NCBI GenBank assembly: GCA_026873275.1
Contig: JANTUC010000018.1
Coordinates: 310,001-374,000 of the forward strand
Origin: Pseudopithomyces maydicus
Lineage: Eukaryota > Ascomycota > Dothideomycetes > Pleosporales > Didymosphaeriaceae
Reading direction: 5' to 3'
Length of the DNA: 64,000 nt
Shown here: one piece after another, positions 33,653 through 44,865 of the stretch
Numbering within the stretch: the first letter of the stretch is position 1
How the letters are laid out: each line of letters opens with the position of its first letter
Notes under the pieces: model-generated
The model's database searches: none
What the model was told of the DNA's origin: nothing
What the model saw: the letters and a program-made list of their open reading frames with translations, nothing else
Translations under genes and position numbers: made by a program

Positions 33653-36386
33653 CACCCCCTTCCTCCTCGTCTTCCGCCCCCAAAATCCCCAACCCCATCC
33701 CCCCAACCTTAAACGCGCCCCCACACCACTCCGAAAACACATCCGGATCCCACACCCCATCCTCAGGCCCCTTCCCCTTCGCACTCCTCACCCCTCCACC
33801 CGTGATTCCATTGTTCCCCCCACCACCGCCACCACCATTAGGCACATACTTCGTATCGAACCACTCCTCATACGACCCCGTAACGGCCTCCATCACGGCC
33901 TGCACCAGCATCTCCCTCGTCCTGCGATCCTCGACATACGCGCTTATCTTGCCCCTTAAAAACCCCACCTCATGCTCGACATTCACTCTAATCTTCGCCG
34001 TGCGCGGCGCCGCCTCGGACGCCGGAACCTTCGCCACAGCCTTGCCATCCTTGTCGCGAATCGGCGCCGTGATGCGCGCCACGAACCCCGCCGTGAAATC
34101 CGTGATCGCCTTGCGCAGCACGGAATCGACTTCAGCCTTGGCGTCCAGCATGTTCTCGACCACCTTGGGGATGAGCAGCGTGACGAGCTCGCGGGGGTTG
34201 AACAGCGAGCCCCGCGAGCGGAGTTCCCAGAAGGTGTTGGTGATGCTGGAGAAGTCGTACTGGAGGTCTGTCTCTGGGGTTACGAATTCGATGTCGAAGG
34301 CGACGATCTGCTGCTTGAGGAGCAGGAGGTGGGATATCAGGAAGAGGGCGGCGTCGGTCGGGGATGCGGATTTGGAGATGAGGGAGGAGGCGTGGCGGAG
34401 GGAGAGGGTGGTGTTGTGGACGATGCGGTGGGCGAGGTCGTCGAAGACGGAGGACTGGCGGGGTGTTAGTTGGGGGGAGGAGGGGCATAGGATGGGAGGG
34501 AAAGGAGGAAGATGTACGTACGTGGACGAGGCGGTAGATCTTGCTCAGGAGCCAGATTGCTTTTCGGAGTGTGGGATACCAATCTTTGAAGGCGGCTTCG
34601 GTGTTGAAGCTCCATTTGTTGGCGTCAGGGTCGTCTTCTTCGACTACGATGGGCGTTTTGGGCATCTGGGGTGTTGGAGGCAGGTCGGATTTGGGTGCTT
34701 TCTTGCCCGATAGGACGGGTTGGTTCGACCTCGAGCCTGACAGAGCTTGCTTCTTGTTCTTTGGGTATTGCAGATCTTCCGGTTGAGGTTTGTAGCGTTC
34801 AATGTCATCTCGAAGGATAGCAAGCGACAAAAACACCAAACGGTTCTGTGCATCCTGTAATGCCGGGTGCACAAGTGCTTGGAAGTCCAATTTGGGTGCT
34901 TCCATGGGCAGTTCTTCATCGTCCTCTTCTTCGTCCTCCATGTACTGTGTTTGTATGAAGGTGCACAGCTCACACAGCTTCAAGATTTGTGTCTCATGAA
35001 TAGTGCGCGGGCGTAGGTGATCGTACAAAGGCTCGCACATGGCCTCGAGGTAGTCGTACATACCGCGATCACCCTGGAACCACTCGCGCCAAAGATCGGA
35101 CTCATCAGCGCATATGCGGCGTATGTAACTGATGCTGCTCCGAGCAAAAGAAACCAGGTCAGTGGCAGAGCTCGGTGCCTGGGCGATTTCCCCGATCTTC
35201 TTGGTGACCATGGGCAGAATCAGGCGTCCACGGGTTGCCGAATAGCTCTGGTACAGCTCATTCATCAAGCTCTGGTATTCGGCCTCCGCACCGGGCTCGG
35301 CGCCTTGGGGCACCACGGCCCGCTTTTGAATTTCCAGGCCCATGGCCTTGAGTTCAGGGGCGCCCACACGGAACTTGGCGTATAGCAAGGCAGACGAGGT
35401 AGTGTCGTTCAGCTGTCGGTCTGCTATGCGTTTGGATACATCGGCGGCGATCTCCCGGAGTGCGTTGGTGAAGTGCACGCGAATCAGGGTCAGGGCACGG
35501 GTCAGCAGCAGGCGATACCTGGAGCGATACGTCTGCGACTCGCGATGGTTGGGGTGGGCCTGCATGTATTCGAGACAGCTGTCCAGGTTGGCCAGCATGT
35601 CGGTGAACTCGGGCCCTCGCACGATGTTGGCGGCTCCTGGTGCATTCAATCTCTTGGTCATGGGCTCGAGATAGAGATAGTAGCGCAGGTTCTGTTCCAT
35701 GTCGTCTGCGAGGGTGGTGATACGGGCCTGGTCTTCTATCAGGCCCTCGCATTGTGTCTGGAAGGCGGTCGTCTGGGCGTCGACTTGCTTGAATGAGGCG
35801 GTCAGGGACGAGAGGGTAGCGAGAGCGGTGGTCGTGTCCTGGATGATGTGGTCGAGGTGGGTGCGGGTAAGGTGTAGCTGCTCTTGATAGAGCTTGTACT
35901 CGTCATGACTGGCGTCCAGCAGCTGGTCGTGGATTTGGTCGTACCTGTACCATGAGCATGAGCGTGTGCACTCCCGTGTCGTGTTGGTCTGGTCGACTCA
36001 CCACTCGACAAAGTCAAGGTCGTTGGCCAGGGCCTCTCGCTCTCGCTTCCGCTCCAGATCCTTTTCCTTCTTCAGGTGGGCGCGCACGACATCGTAGAAG
36101 TCGCTGTAGGACTTTGCGCGTCGGGCCACGGTGGCATTGGGCGGGCCATTGGCGGTCTCGGGCTGGTCCTCTGGGGTCTCGACGATGGCTTCTACGCGCT
36201 CGACGTCAGCGGGGCCCGCCTGCAGCACTTGGAATCAATACATGTACACGGGACGTACCCATTTCAGGACGGCGGGCTTACGCTGGGCTGCTCGAGGCGG
36301 GACTCGCGACGGCGGTGCTTGGGCTTCTCGACAGGCTTGACAGCCCGCGGGACGAACGACGAGTACCAAGAGGCATCATCGTACAT
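33552..36386 (-). CDS. COG3: conserved oligomeric Golgi complex subunit 3
   Basis: Four exons (36386-36282, 36219-36002, 35944-34522, 34454-33552) encode 882 residues with all splice phases consistent. The sequence is that of COG3/Sec34, a subunit of the lobe-A COG tethering complex that captures retrograde vesicles at the Golgi. The core YYLYLEPMTKRLNAPG and SFARSSISYIRRICADESDLW, together with the WLLSKIYRLVH/SSVFDDLAHRIV region rebuilt across the last intron, are typical. The first part (AKSYSDFYDVV and the following Arg/Glu-rich coiled coil) corresponds to the Sec34 N-terminal domain. The C-terminus carries a species-specific Gly-rich stretch and a Ser-Glu dipeptide run encoded by a CTCACT hexanucleotide microsatellite. 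It is divergent from FMP25, with 414 bp between start codons. Confidence 0.92.
33615..33650. repeat. CTCACT hexanucleotide microsatellite inside COG3
   Basis: About six tandem CTCACT units in frame near the COG3 3' end, encoding alternating Ser and Glu. Length change by whole units would keep the frame. Confidence 0.85.
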
Positions 36387-36800
36387 GGCGGCGGGATATG
36401 TAGAATTATCAGAAGGGCCGCCCTTGCGTCGTCCACCACGTACGCTACAAGGCTACAAGTACGCGGCTCGCTAAGGTTGGGTTGGGGTTGGCGGCGGCGG
36501 CGGAGGAGCGTGGGGTGCTGCATCAGCGCCGCTCCGTATCCTAGCCACACGCCTGCTGCACGCCTGCTCCCTAGCCACAATTTGCTGCTCCGCTGCTCTC
36601 CAATGGTGACGTTCTAGATTTCCGAATGAGCGTGAAAGCTGCTAAGTACCGCTGCTTGCTATCAACTGCACAGCCAACCAGCGCCATCCCATTAGACACC
36701 CACCCTCACACTGCCCGTACACCAGAGGACAATGTCTCGTGTCTAGTCCATCCCGTCCAGCACATTTCAATTGCACCCAGCGCCATTCCATCCACACACC
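36387..36800. other. bidirectional promoter region COG3/FMP25
   Basis: A 414-bp gap between two divergent start codons. GC-rich near COG3 and C/A-rich near FMP25; no TATA box or repeat stands out. Confidence 0.5.
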
Positions 36801-38667
36801 ATGCTCGGCGCCCGATGTCTATCACGCGCCACCGTTCGAGCGCCGCACACCCCGCCCATCAGTAGGCAGATCACCACCCGACCGAGCCACGCCCGCGCCC
36901 GCGCCATACCCCATCCCTATGCACAGCGCCGCCAGCAACGCTTTGTGCGCTCCGTCGCCGCCGTGACCGTCCTCTGGGCCACCGCATCCGCATGGCAGTG
37001 GTTCAACGGCGAGAAGTTCCTGCGCGAGGTCCATGCCGAGGAGCCCAAGCAGGAGCAGCAAGAGCTCGAGTTTGAGAAGCCGAGACCCAAGCCGACGTCG
37101 GAGGAGGACAACCGGAAGATCATCAGTTCGCAGCATTTGCAGGTCCAGAAGAGCTGGGAGAACCCGGGCGTGTATGCATGGGGGTCCAATTCGGGCAGGG
37201 TCGTGGCACCCGATTCCAGCGAGGCTTTCGTGAAGACACCGCGCCGGATACCCTTCTTCGACGGCAAGCTGTTGCGGGACATCAAGCTGGACAAGGCATT
37301 CGGTGCCGCCATTGACGAGAGGGGTGACCTGCTGCAGTGGGGAACCGCCTTCTCCAAGGAGACCACTCAGCCAACACTGACCCTCAAGGGCAAGAACTTG
37401 GCTTCACTATCCATATCGCGGGACCGCATCGTTGCCCTTTCCCGGTCAGGCGACGTATACTCGATACCCGTTTCCCAAGAAGAGCAGCGGAGTGGCCCCA
37501 AGCCCCCTCTGCCTCCTGGATCCCCTTCTGGGGAGGGTCGAACAACATTTCCTACCGGCTCCGCACTCCACAAAATCTCACCTGGAACGAGCGCGTCACC
37601 CAGATCTCCTCCGGCCTGGAACATGCACTGATGTTGACCTCTACTGGTCGCGTATTTTCCTTTGCCTCTGGGACCCAGGACTACCCTCGAAGAGGCCAGC
37701 TCGGCATCGCAGGGCTCACATGGGAGACGCGACCAGAAGGCTCCTTCGATGCACCGCATGAGCTCACAACGCTCAAAGGCTTCCCTATCCAGCACATCGC
37801 AACCGGCGACTTCCACAGCCTGGTCAGCGACGCATCCGGGCGAGCCTTTGGCTTCGGCGATGTAAGCACCCCATGAGCACAACACCTCCCTCGATAGACT
37901 GCTAACCCTTGCAGAATTCTGCCGGCCAGCTAGGCTTCGATTACAACCCGGAAGCCCCCTTCATCGATGTCCCCTCCCTCCTCCCCACCCAACGCCTGTA
38001 TGCTGGCACCGCCCAGCAAGCCTCGGTCACCAACGTCTTCGCCGGCGGCTCCACCTCCTTCCTCACCATCGAAGCCAAGAAAGCCGTGGCCTCCGCTCGC
38101 GACGCCTCCCGCATCCAAGCCGACGTCTGGGCCTTCGGCTTCGGCCTCACTGGCCAACTCGGCAACGGCCGCTGGACGCACCACCAGCCCTCGCCCACCA
38201 AGCTCGCCGCCTTCTCCAGCCTCTACGAGTACGACGAGCCGTCATCCACCGTCATCCCCATCAAGCTGGCGTACATGACCGTCGGCGCGACGCACGCTGC
38301 TGCCGTCATGGACAACGTCGCGTCCGTCGCGGTGCCTACTTCTTCCCCTAGGCACGCAGCAAATCTCACGGCCAACGACACCAATTGGGGCCGCGACATC
38401 CTGTTCTGGGGCAACAACGAGTTCTACCAGATCGGCACGGGCAAGCGCAACAACCATCCCACACCCACCTACATCCAGCCCTTGGACCAAGCCGCCGAGC
38501 TAGAGCGCGAGAAGAGCCTTGGCTTCTTCAGCGAGAAGCGCGAGCGCGAGATGCACAGGTTTCAGATCACGCCGAGGCAGAAGGTTAGAGTGGAGGGGCG
38601 GAACGTCGAGTTGGAGCAGAGGGTCGAATGCGGAAGGGGCGTCACGGCTGTGTTTTCCGCTGTGTAA
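36801..38667 (+). CDS. FMP25: RCC1-repeat mitochondrial protein, FMP25-like
   Basis: Two exons (36801-37861 and 37915-38667; 53-bp intron) encode about 604 residues after rejoining one frame break. The N-terminus is rich in Arg, Ser and Ala without acidic residues, then has a single hydrophobic helix (VAAVTVLWATASAW); this fits a mitochondrial presequence plus inner-membrane anchor. RCC1-type blades follow: GVYAWGSNSGRV, LLQWGTAFS, GLEHALMLTSTGRVFSFASG, GDFHSLVSDASGRAFGFGD, DVWAFGFGLTGQLGNG and ILFWGNNEFYQIG. Yeast Fmp25 is required for assembly of respiratory complex III. The frame breaks at a C5 run (37503-37507) between IPVSQEEQ and SWIPFW; one added C restores it. The ATG at 36801 is preferred to the upstream one because the presequence starts there. 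Confidence 0.88.
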
Positions 38668-39094
38668 GGGAACTCCCGTTTTTTCCCTCTACCCACCCTC
38701 TCCCATCTTTCTTGTACATATTAGGGCGTTTGGATACAGCACTCGTCGAAACGCAGTGGTACGCCATCCATCTCGTTGGGCGTTTCTCCCCCCAACATCC
38801 ATCTCCTCATCCATACGAATCCGCTGCCACCGCGCCGCGTCTTCTTTTCCCTCAAAACTTCTGTAGCATCAATATCACTGTACATTATATCCGGTATATC
38901 ACTACTTCAATTTAAGAAGTTATCACCAGACGAGGCACCGCGAGCGAAGACGCGTCGAGCTCGGATGGCGTAGTGGGAACGGTCGGGGACGCTCGGGCGA
39001 AACCGGACTTATGTAAGCGAGTGCGGGTAAGGCCGGGTACGCAAGGGCGTCAGTTCGAGTCCGGGTCTCGTGGTGGGATTGTGAGATTAACATC

Positions 39095-39325
39095 TAGAGG
39101 GATCTCGGTCATCTCGTGATATCTAGCCATATTGGGACATCTCAAGACATCTAGCCATATACAGACATATCTACTATATACCTATCATCTCTAACTATAT
39201 TACAAATATCTCCCATCTCCGCCATCTATAGCAACATCCACCATCTCTAGCCATATCCACTATCTCTAACCACATTACAAATATCTACCATCTCTACTAT
39301 CTCTACCATCTCTAACCATCTACGG
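39095..39325. repeat. degenerate ATCTC/CTAACC-type tandem repeat
   Basis: Variants of CATCTCTAACCATAT and CTACCATCTCTA alternate. A longer period of about 74 bp shows where two copies of CTCTAACTATATTACAAATA-like sequence recur. Period and copy number are estimated by eye. Confidence 0.6.
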
Positions 39326-39398
39326 CAGGCGAAAAGTAAACCACTCGCGGTTTCTCATGGACATTGTGCTCCCATGTTCTTTTGCTACTTTGTTGTAC

Positions 39399-39485
39399 CT
39401 TTCCCCTTTCCCCTTTCCCTTTCCCCTTTCCCCTTTCCCCTTTCCCCTTTCCCCTTTCCCCTTTCCCCTTTCCCCTTTCCCCTTT
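39399..39485. repeat. TTTCCCC heptanucleotide array
   Basis: About twelve tandem TTTCCCC units (one shortened by a C), forming an uninterrupted pyrimidine tract on the plus strand. Noncoding. Confidence 0.9.
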
Positions 39486-40604
39486 ACTCTCTCTTTTCAT
39501 CTCTTTTTCAGTCTCCTTTTCATTTCCTCTCGTACTTGATATCATTATTGTTTTTTGCATCAATCTCTTATTGTTGTCTGCATTGGAAAAGAAAAATGAG
39601 GCTCATGAGCTGATACTTGAATTCACGACGATAATCAAATGACCGACTATCGCATATCTATCAGTCGCGTTCAATTTCCTCCTTAGCTGCTGCTGCTAAC
39701 ACGACACAGCCAGATTCTTGCAATTTCGATATACCAACCACTGAGTACTTGCACAATTCTTATTCTATTCTCCTTGGCCATCATGTGCTGGTTATTATAC
39801 ACATATTCTACACGCCCGGGCACAGCGATGGCGACGACCCACCCGCGCAGCACACCAAAAAAGCAACAACCCGCGTACACCGATGTATCGATGCCGCCAC
39901 CTGCGCGCGTGGGAAGAGAAAAACGCCTGGCAATCAGTGTTCCCGCCTCGCCTGCCGCCTAACCGCTGACTGTACCGCTACATAGCTACGTACCCGAATG
40001 GGGAAAAGCCCGCTTGGCTGACGGGAGGGCAGGCAGGCGTGCAGCTGAGGAGGGTAAGGCAAATACATGCATTTTGTATCATCGTTCTATTCGTAGTTTA
40101 TTCTATTTTATACATTTTTTTTTTAATTAAGCGCTGGAGGTGGTAAGCGTGTGAGTGGAGATGTACATGTATGTATACATATTGTGAGTGTATATCCTTA
40201 CGGTTCGCACTGGATGTTGTTATCAGGTGTTGTGGAGGGGGGCGCACATGATGCGATGGGTTTTGAGACTCAGCTCGGGGGCTGAGACTCGGCGGTTGAA
40301 GATTGCCGTTATTGGGGCTCAGCCGCAGATGGGTCGGGTTGAGCGGTCAGGCGTGGCTTGGGTGGTGGTGCTTGGCTATGTATGGGGGAGTGGAAGTAGA
40401 TATGTAGCGTCCGTCCTTGGGCGTGTTTTTTTTTTGGACCTTGAATTATTTGTTTGGCTGCGCATGCGTGTGTCTACGTTGAGTGTTATTGGCCACTCTT
40501 AATATTTGTGTGTATATATTAAGACCTAGGATAAGAAAATATTTTGATCTGTGCTATCCAAAAGCATTGAGACGAAGAGGAAGCCAGATCCTGTTCAATT
40601 CATC

Positions 40605-43103
40605 ATGCGTTCGTTACTCCGTCTGGAGCATCTCGAGCGGAACCACATCCTCAAGGATATTCAAGAACACATCGAAGACTATGCTAGCGACTACGATAAA
40701 ATCGACTTTTTGACGCTGAAAGATGAAGTCTTGAAACCGGTTATAGCGGATACATTTGATCCAGAGGCGCAGATTCGCGGGTTCCTCAGGACTTTTCGAC
40801 ATACACAGGCGTATCGACATGTGAGTGTACACGACACATTGCAAGCTTCTTCTTTCGATGCTGACTCTGTACAAGGCAATCGATAAAATCGCAAGCGTCG
40901 AGCTTCAGCAGCAAATTGAAGATTTCGCAGATGGGAAGGAAACTCGCGATGTGCTCCAGGACAAGCCATTCCGCGTTGATGTCCACAAGAGCCCACCAGT
41001 TCAACACCATTTCTCGCTCATAGAAGAGCTGAAAAAGCTATTCGTTTGCTCGATCGATCTGAAAGCTGCAGTCAACGATGTCTTGCATCCGAAGCACAAA
41101 CACGTAAAGAATCTACCCATCATATACGAGGACAAGGGCAATACGCGTCTTGTAGAAGTAAGCATACTGTTTCCTTTCCCACACCACATTCCTCTTGACT
41201 TGGTCTTCTGAATAACGAACCTAACTCCACCAGTGCTACAGCCAAGTCCCCTTCTCCAACTGGGGCCAAACCGTCCACAACTCCCCCAAATTTACCTTCC
41301 TCCCCACCACCGTCCGCGGTATCCAACGCATCGTGCACTTCGCCAAAGCCAACAACTACCGCGTCCGATGTGCAGGCTACCGGCACAGCTGGAGCCCCAT
41401 CTTTTCACAGGATAACCAGGTTCTCATCTCGTTCGTGAACATGGACAGGATCGACACGCTGCCGAACCCAGTGTCACTGATACCAGGGGAATACGACGTC
41501 GCGACCGTGCCGGAGCTCAAAACCATCGAGCTGAAAGAGGAGACGGTGCCCGGGAAGAAGAGGTTGTGTCGTGTGGGAGTTGCGGTTACGAATGAGGAGT
41601 TTAGGAGGTGGGCTGTGGCGGGGGATGCGTGGTCGTTTCCGGCGGATGCGATTCTGGTAGAGGTGTGTGAACCTTTTGCAGCGGTGTGCATGCATGTTCG
41701 GATTGAGTGCTAATTCGAGGCAGGTAACGATCGGGGGTGTAAATGGGTCGATTTGTCATGGGGCTGGCATAACGCACAAGACATTATCTGATTACGTTCG
41801 ACGGATTGAGTATGTCGATTGTAATGGGGAGCTACGAGTTGTGGATGATGCTCGTCATATCAAGGCTGCGGCAGGCGCACTGGGGCTGCTTGGTGTGGTG
41901 ACGCATATCACGTTCGAGCTCGATGCTATGACATACGGGGTTCTTGTGGGTTGAACCTTTTGACCTTATGACAAATTTACATTGGAAGCTAATATTTCTC
42001 CTAGAAACCCATCAAGGAGGATGTTGGGCTGGGCGTACCACCCTTGGACAAGAACGATATCCCCGTAGCGCTTCGTAACGAATGGTTTGATGCGCCGAAT
42101 GCAGAACAACTTCTGGTGTCTGCTACTGAGGCGTTTAAACAACGTGCAACAAACGATTATTACAGCGAGTAAGTACACCGAGTCTCGCAGATCTCAAGAC
42201 TAAATCCCTATAGATGGTTCTGGTTCCCATATCAGCGAAAGATATGGACTAACACGTTCAACACCACAACCGATCCAGCCGGCGCTATCGAGTACCCTGA
42301 CAACAAGGGAGTCTTCTTACAATGGGTTCAAAATTGGCTCGGTGGAGTCGTTACCAGCAACCCTTTCTTCAACGCCATCCCTGGCTACTGGCAAGCTCAG
42401 CTCATGGCGACGCTAGCCATGGCAACACTCCCGCCCACTCTCGGCGAAGACAAAACTCCAACTTACAAAACTTTTCTTCCAGATGCGTTGCATTTTCGCC
42501 GTGGCGTCCAGGTATGTATAGACTTTTTTTAGCCAACGAATCCTGACATAGCCACAGAACATGCGTGTCCGTGACATGGAACTCCAAATCCCTCTTCCAC
42601 CGCGCAAAGACGACCCTTCAAAACCAGACTTTAGCATCGTCCAGCGTGCATGGTGGGACGTCATCAAGCTCGTGTACGAGGACTCTGGAAATGGAGGCGA
42701 TCCGTCATCGGCTATGCGTGTGGCGCTAGAGATGCGTCTCATGGCAGGAAGCGACGTGCTCATGGCACCCCAGAAGGGAAACGATCTCGGGACTCTGTCT
42801 ATCGAAGTGCTATCATTACCTGATGCTGTTGCTGACGACGAATGGCACGACTTTACTCAACGAGTCATCGACATTTGGATGAGCTACGGAGGTAACATAC
42901 GGCCTCATTGGGGCAAAGAGTGGGAGCAGTTCAAATTCAAAGGTTTGCCCGCGCGTTCTTTCTTGAAGGACGTTGCCTATAAAGATCAGATTCCTGAGTT
43001 TCGTGATATGCTCAAGGAGATTGGTGGGGAACATGGGTGGACGTTGGAGCAACTGCAGCGGAGGTTTTCGAACGAGCTTTGGGATCAGTTGATATACGCA
43101 TGA
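40605..43103 (+). CDS. VAO-family FAD-linked oxidase, arabinono-lactone-oxidase-like, with N-terminal extension
   Basis: Seven exons (40605-40820, 40876-41157, 41234-41662, 41724-41945, 42005-42168, 42214-42511, 42558-43103), all phases consistent, encode 718 residues. From about residue 167 there is a VAO/p-cresol methylhydroxylase-type FAD domain: LPTTVRGIQRIVHFAKAN, CAGYRHSWSP (the GxxHS loop whose His often binds FAD covalently), then IGGVNGSICHGAG. A C-terminal substrate domain ends in IRPHWGKEW, the sugar-lactone oxidase signature. Relatives (ALO, gulonolactone oxidase) make ascorbate-type acids with oxygen as acceptor. The first 166 residues are a charged helical domain not found in yeast ALO, and the sequence around them is not familiar. 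No signal peptide seen. Substrate unknown. Confidence 0.85.
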
Positions 43104-43480
43104 TATAGAAGCGGGTTTGGATTGGGTTTTCGGTCATTTTCAAGATATTCGGGCTCCTTGCATATGAATTTGTCTTCAGGGGAGTCATTTGTCAAGTGAT
43201 CTTTTCATATGGGAGAATCTTAGAGGCATATGTGAGCATCATGATAACCTAAGAGTAATTGCTGAATACAAATACATTAGATCTAAATCGCAGTTTCTTG
43301 TCGCCCAGTGCCAGATTCCTCTTGCCCACGGCACTATAATGAACTACAAAATTTCCTACTAAGCTCCTTTGTCATCCCAGTCGCTGACACATAGCTTTAA
43401 ATCCAAGCCACTGTGACAGATGTTCCACCAGTTCATGCTCGACGGAACCTAAACTCTAGAGCTGCATTTTATCAGGCCCC
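43104..43480. other. intergenic spacer
   Basis: AT-rich spacer between convergent genes, leading into a 20-bp tandem repeat; no gene or RNA seen. Confidence 0.5.
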
Positions 43481-43560
43481 ATTATTCTCATTTCGAGCCC
43501 AATATTCTCATTTCGAGCCCAATATTCTCATTTCGAGCCCGTTATTCTAATTTCGAGCTC
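43481..43560. repeat. four tandem 20-bp repeats
   Basis: Four adjacent copies of ATTCTCATTTCGAGCCC-type 20-mers: two are identical (43,501-43,520 and 43,521-43,540), and the outer two are diverged. The fourth overlaps the stop codon and last residues of the AT-hook reading frame. There are no spacers, so this is not a CRISPR array. Confidence 0.9.
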
Positions 43561-44230
43561 TTCCCATAGCTAAAGCATCTTTACTTTTTTCGAGCTCCTT
43601 TTCTTCGAGTAATTTGTTATACCTCCGCGCCACCTGCTGCGAAAGAGTGACCGAGTAGTTAAGCTGATCCCTCAGCTCCATCAATTCAATATTTCTATCA
43701 GAGACTGGTGTAGGCACCGGTGTGGATACTTTCTCTTTACGTGGACGGCCACGGCCACGCTTGTGGCCGGTAGCTAGAGGCTGAATGGGGCCAGGCTGCT
43801 CTGCTTGCGGTCCCGGTTCGGATTCAGCTCTTCTTTTCTCGAGATCCAGTATCCGAGAGGAGCGGCGAGGCATCTCTGTGTTTCTCGGTTCCTCCTGTAC
43901 CTGTAAAGCGGAGAGATTCTGCTCTTGCTCTAAAACGGTCCTACTTGTAGAAGTGTAATTGATTCGAGACGGAGATTCCATGGACAGTGATCTAAAGTCT
44001 GATGAGATGGACTTTGAAGAGGAAATTTGAGTAGTGGGTGGTGATTCAACAGGTAAATCACGGTCGTTCGCCGTTTCTTTCCCGCCGTGCCCTATACCGA
44101 GTTGTACTGAGATATCTCTAAGAGGGCTGGGTCCACTATTATCTTGGCCATGGTCGCGATCTACTGGTAGAATTTGGGATCCTACGGGTTTTTTGGGATT
44201 CGTACAAGCTGTTTGGGAATGAGGATCCAT
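43547..44230 (-). CDS. AT-hook protein of unknown function
   Basis: A 227-residue intronless frame from ATG at 44230. I do not recognise the family. The middle has a basic patch with an AT-hook core, HKRGRGRPRKEK, which would bind the minor groove of AT-rich DNA. The N-terminal 130 residues are Ser/Thr/Pro/Gln-rich and probably disordered. The C-terminal 50 (IELMELRDQLNYSV onward) look like a coiled coil. The stop codon lies inside the last unit of a 20-bp tandem repeat, so the present C-terminus may be recent. It could be a chromatin protein or a remnant of a mobile element; neither a transposase nor reverse transcriptase is nearby. Codon usage and AT content differ from the housekeeping genes in the window. 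Confidence 0.5.
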   Translation of the reverse strand: MDPHSQTACTNPKKPVGSQILPVDRDHGQDNSGPSPLRDISVQLGIGHGGKETANDRDLPVESPPTTQISSSKSISSDFRSLSMESPSRINYTSTSRTVLEQEQNLSALQVQEEPRNTEMPRRSSRILDLEKRRAESEPGPQAEQPGPIQPLATGHKRGRGRPRKEKVSTPVPTPVSDRNIELMELRDQLNYSVTLSQQVARRYNKLLEEKELEKSKDALAMGRARN

Positions 44231-44865
44231 GTTAGGACCTCTTTCCAGGAGATGATCTATCAGGTATCTGATCGTGTTTTATTTTCTGGATGTTCTTCTA
44301 CTCGGGAGAGGTAAAATTTCGACGTGGAACTAGGAGTTGAGATCAAGCGGTACTGTAGAGAGATATTAACTGTTACAACTACTAATTCTCAAACATTTAA
44401 GTGGATCTTAATGATTCTGAGGAGGAATATTTGCTTGGTTGATGAGTAGCAAATAAAGATGATAAGCGCGTGAGGCCAGCAACTATTCATCTGATGGTAT
44501 CGGATGACAGGGCAACAACAAATTGTCTTGGCTATTCTCTGTACCCTCTGTGAAGAGCGGCGTGATTCTGTTGTTTGCTATCAGTAAATGAGTTGACAGC
44601 TTTTTCTCCACCATATATGCATTTTCATTCAGTTAGCTACTCTGCTGCCGCTTTCTCTGAACACAAAACATCAGTAAACGAGAAATCGGGAATCGCCCCC
44701 ACATTCTGCTCTTGGCTTAGGCCCATTCACGGAATATACGGAATATCGGAATGGTTTAGCCTGCACATCTCTGATGACTCCCCCAAAACATGTTGCTGCC
44801 TACAAGAGTAACACCACCTGCACCATATCCTTCAACATTCACGGGCACAATCTATCTTTCATAAA
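44231..44865. other. intergenic spacer
   Basis: About 630 bp, AT-rich, between divergent genes. Only short frames without domains; no repeat pair or RNA gene seen. Confidence 0.5.

Larger units (their letters stand above)
38668..40604. other. gene-poor region with simple repeats
   Basis: No protein gene is supported. It holds a possible degenerate tRNA-like sequence (about 38,950-39,075), a degenerate ATCTC/CTAACC tandem repeat (39,095-39,325) and a TTTCCCC heptamer array (39,399-39,485). The rest appears to be the promoter side of the FAD oxidase. Confidence 0.5.

Noticed and set aside
33436..34713. 425-codon plus-strand open frame opposite COG3
   Set aside because: Ser/Pro-rich shadow of the COG3 coding strand and its CTCACT microsatellite; COG3 is clearly the real gene.
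38945..39080. Functional tRNA gene
   Set aside because: Boxes are present but T stem and acceptor stem do not pair and spacing is too long; kept only as a possible remnant.
33552..43103. PKS cluster extending to the FAD oxidase at 40.6 kb
   Set aside because: COG3 and FMP25, both housekeeping genes, and long gene-free stretches lie between; no shared regulatory signal seen.
43481..43560. CRISPR-like array
   Set aside because: The 20-bp units abut without spacers, and the host is a eukaryote.
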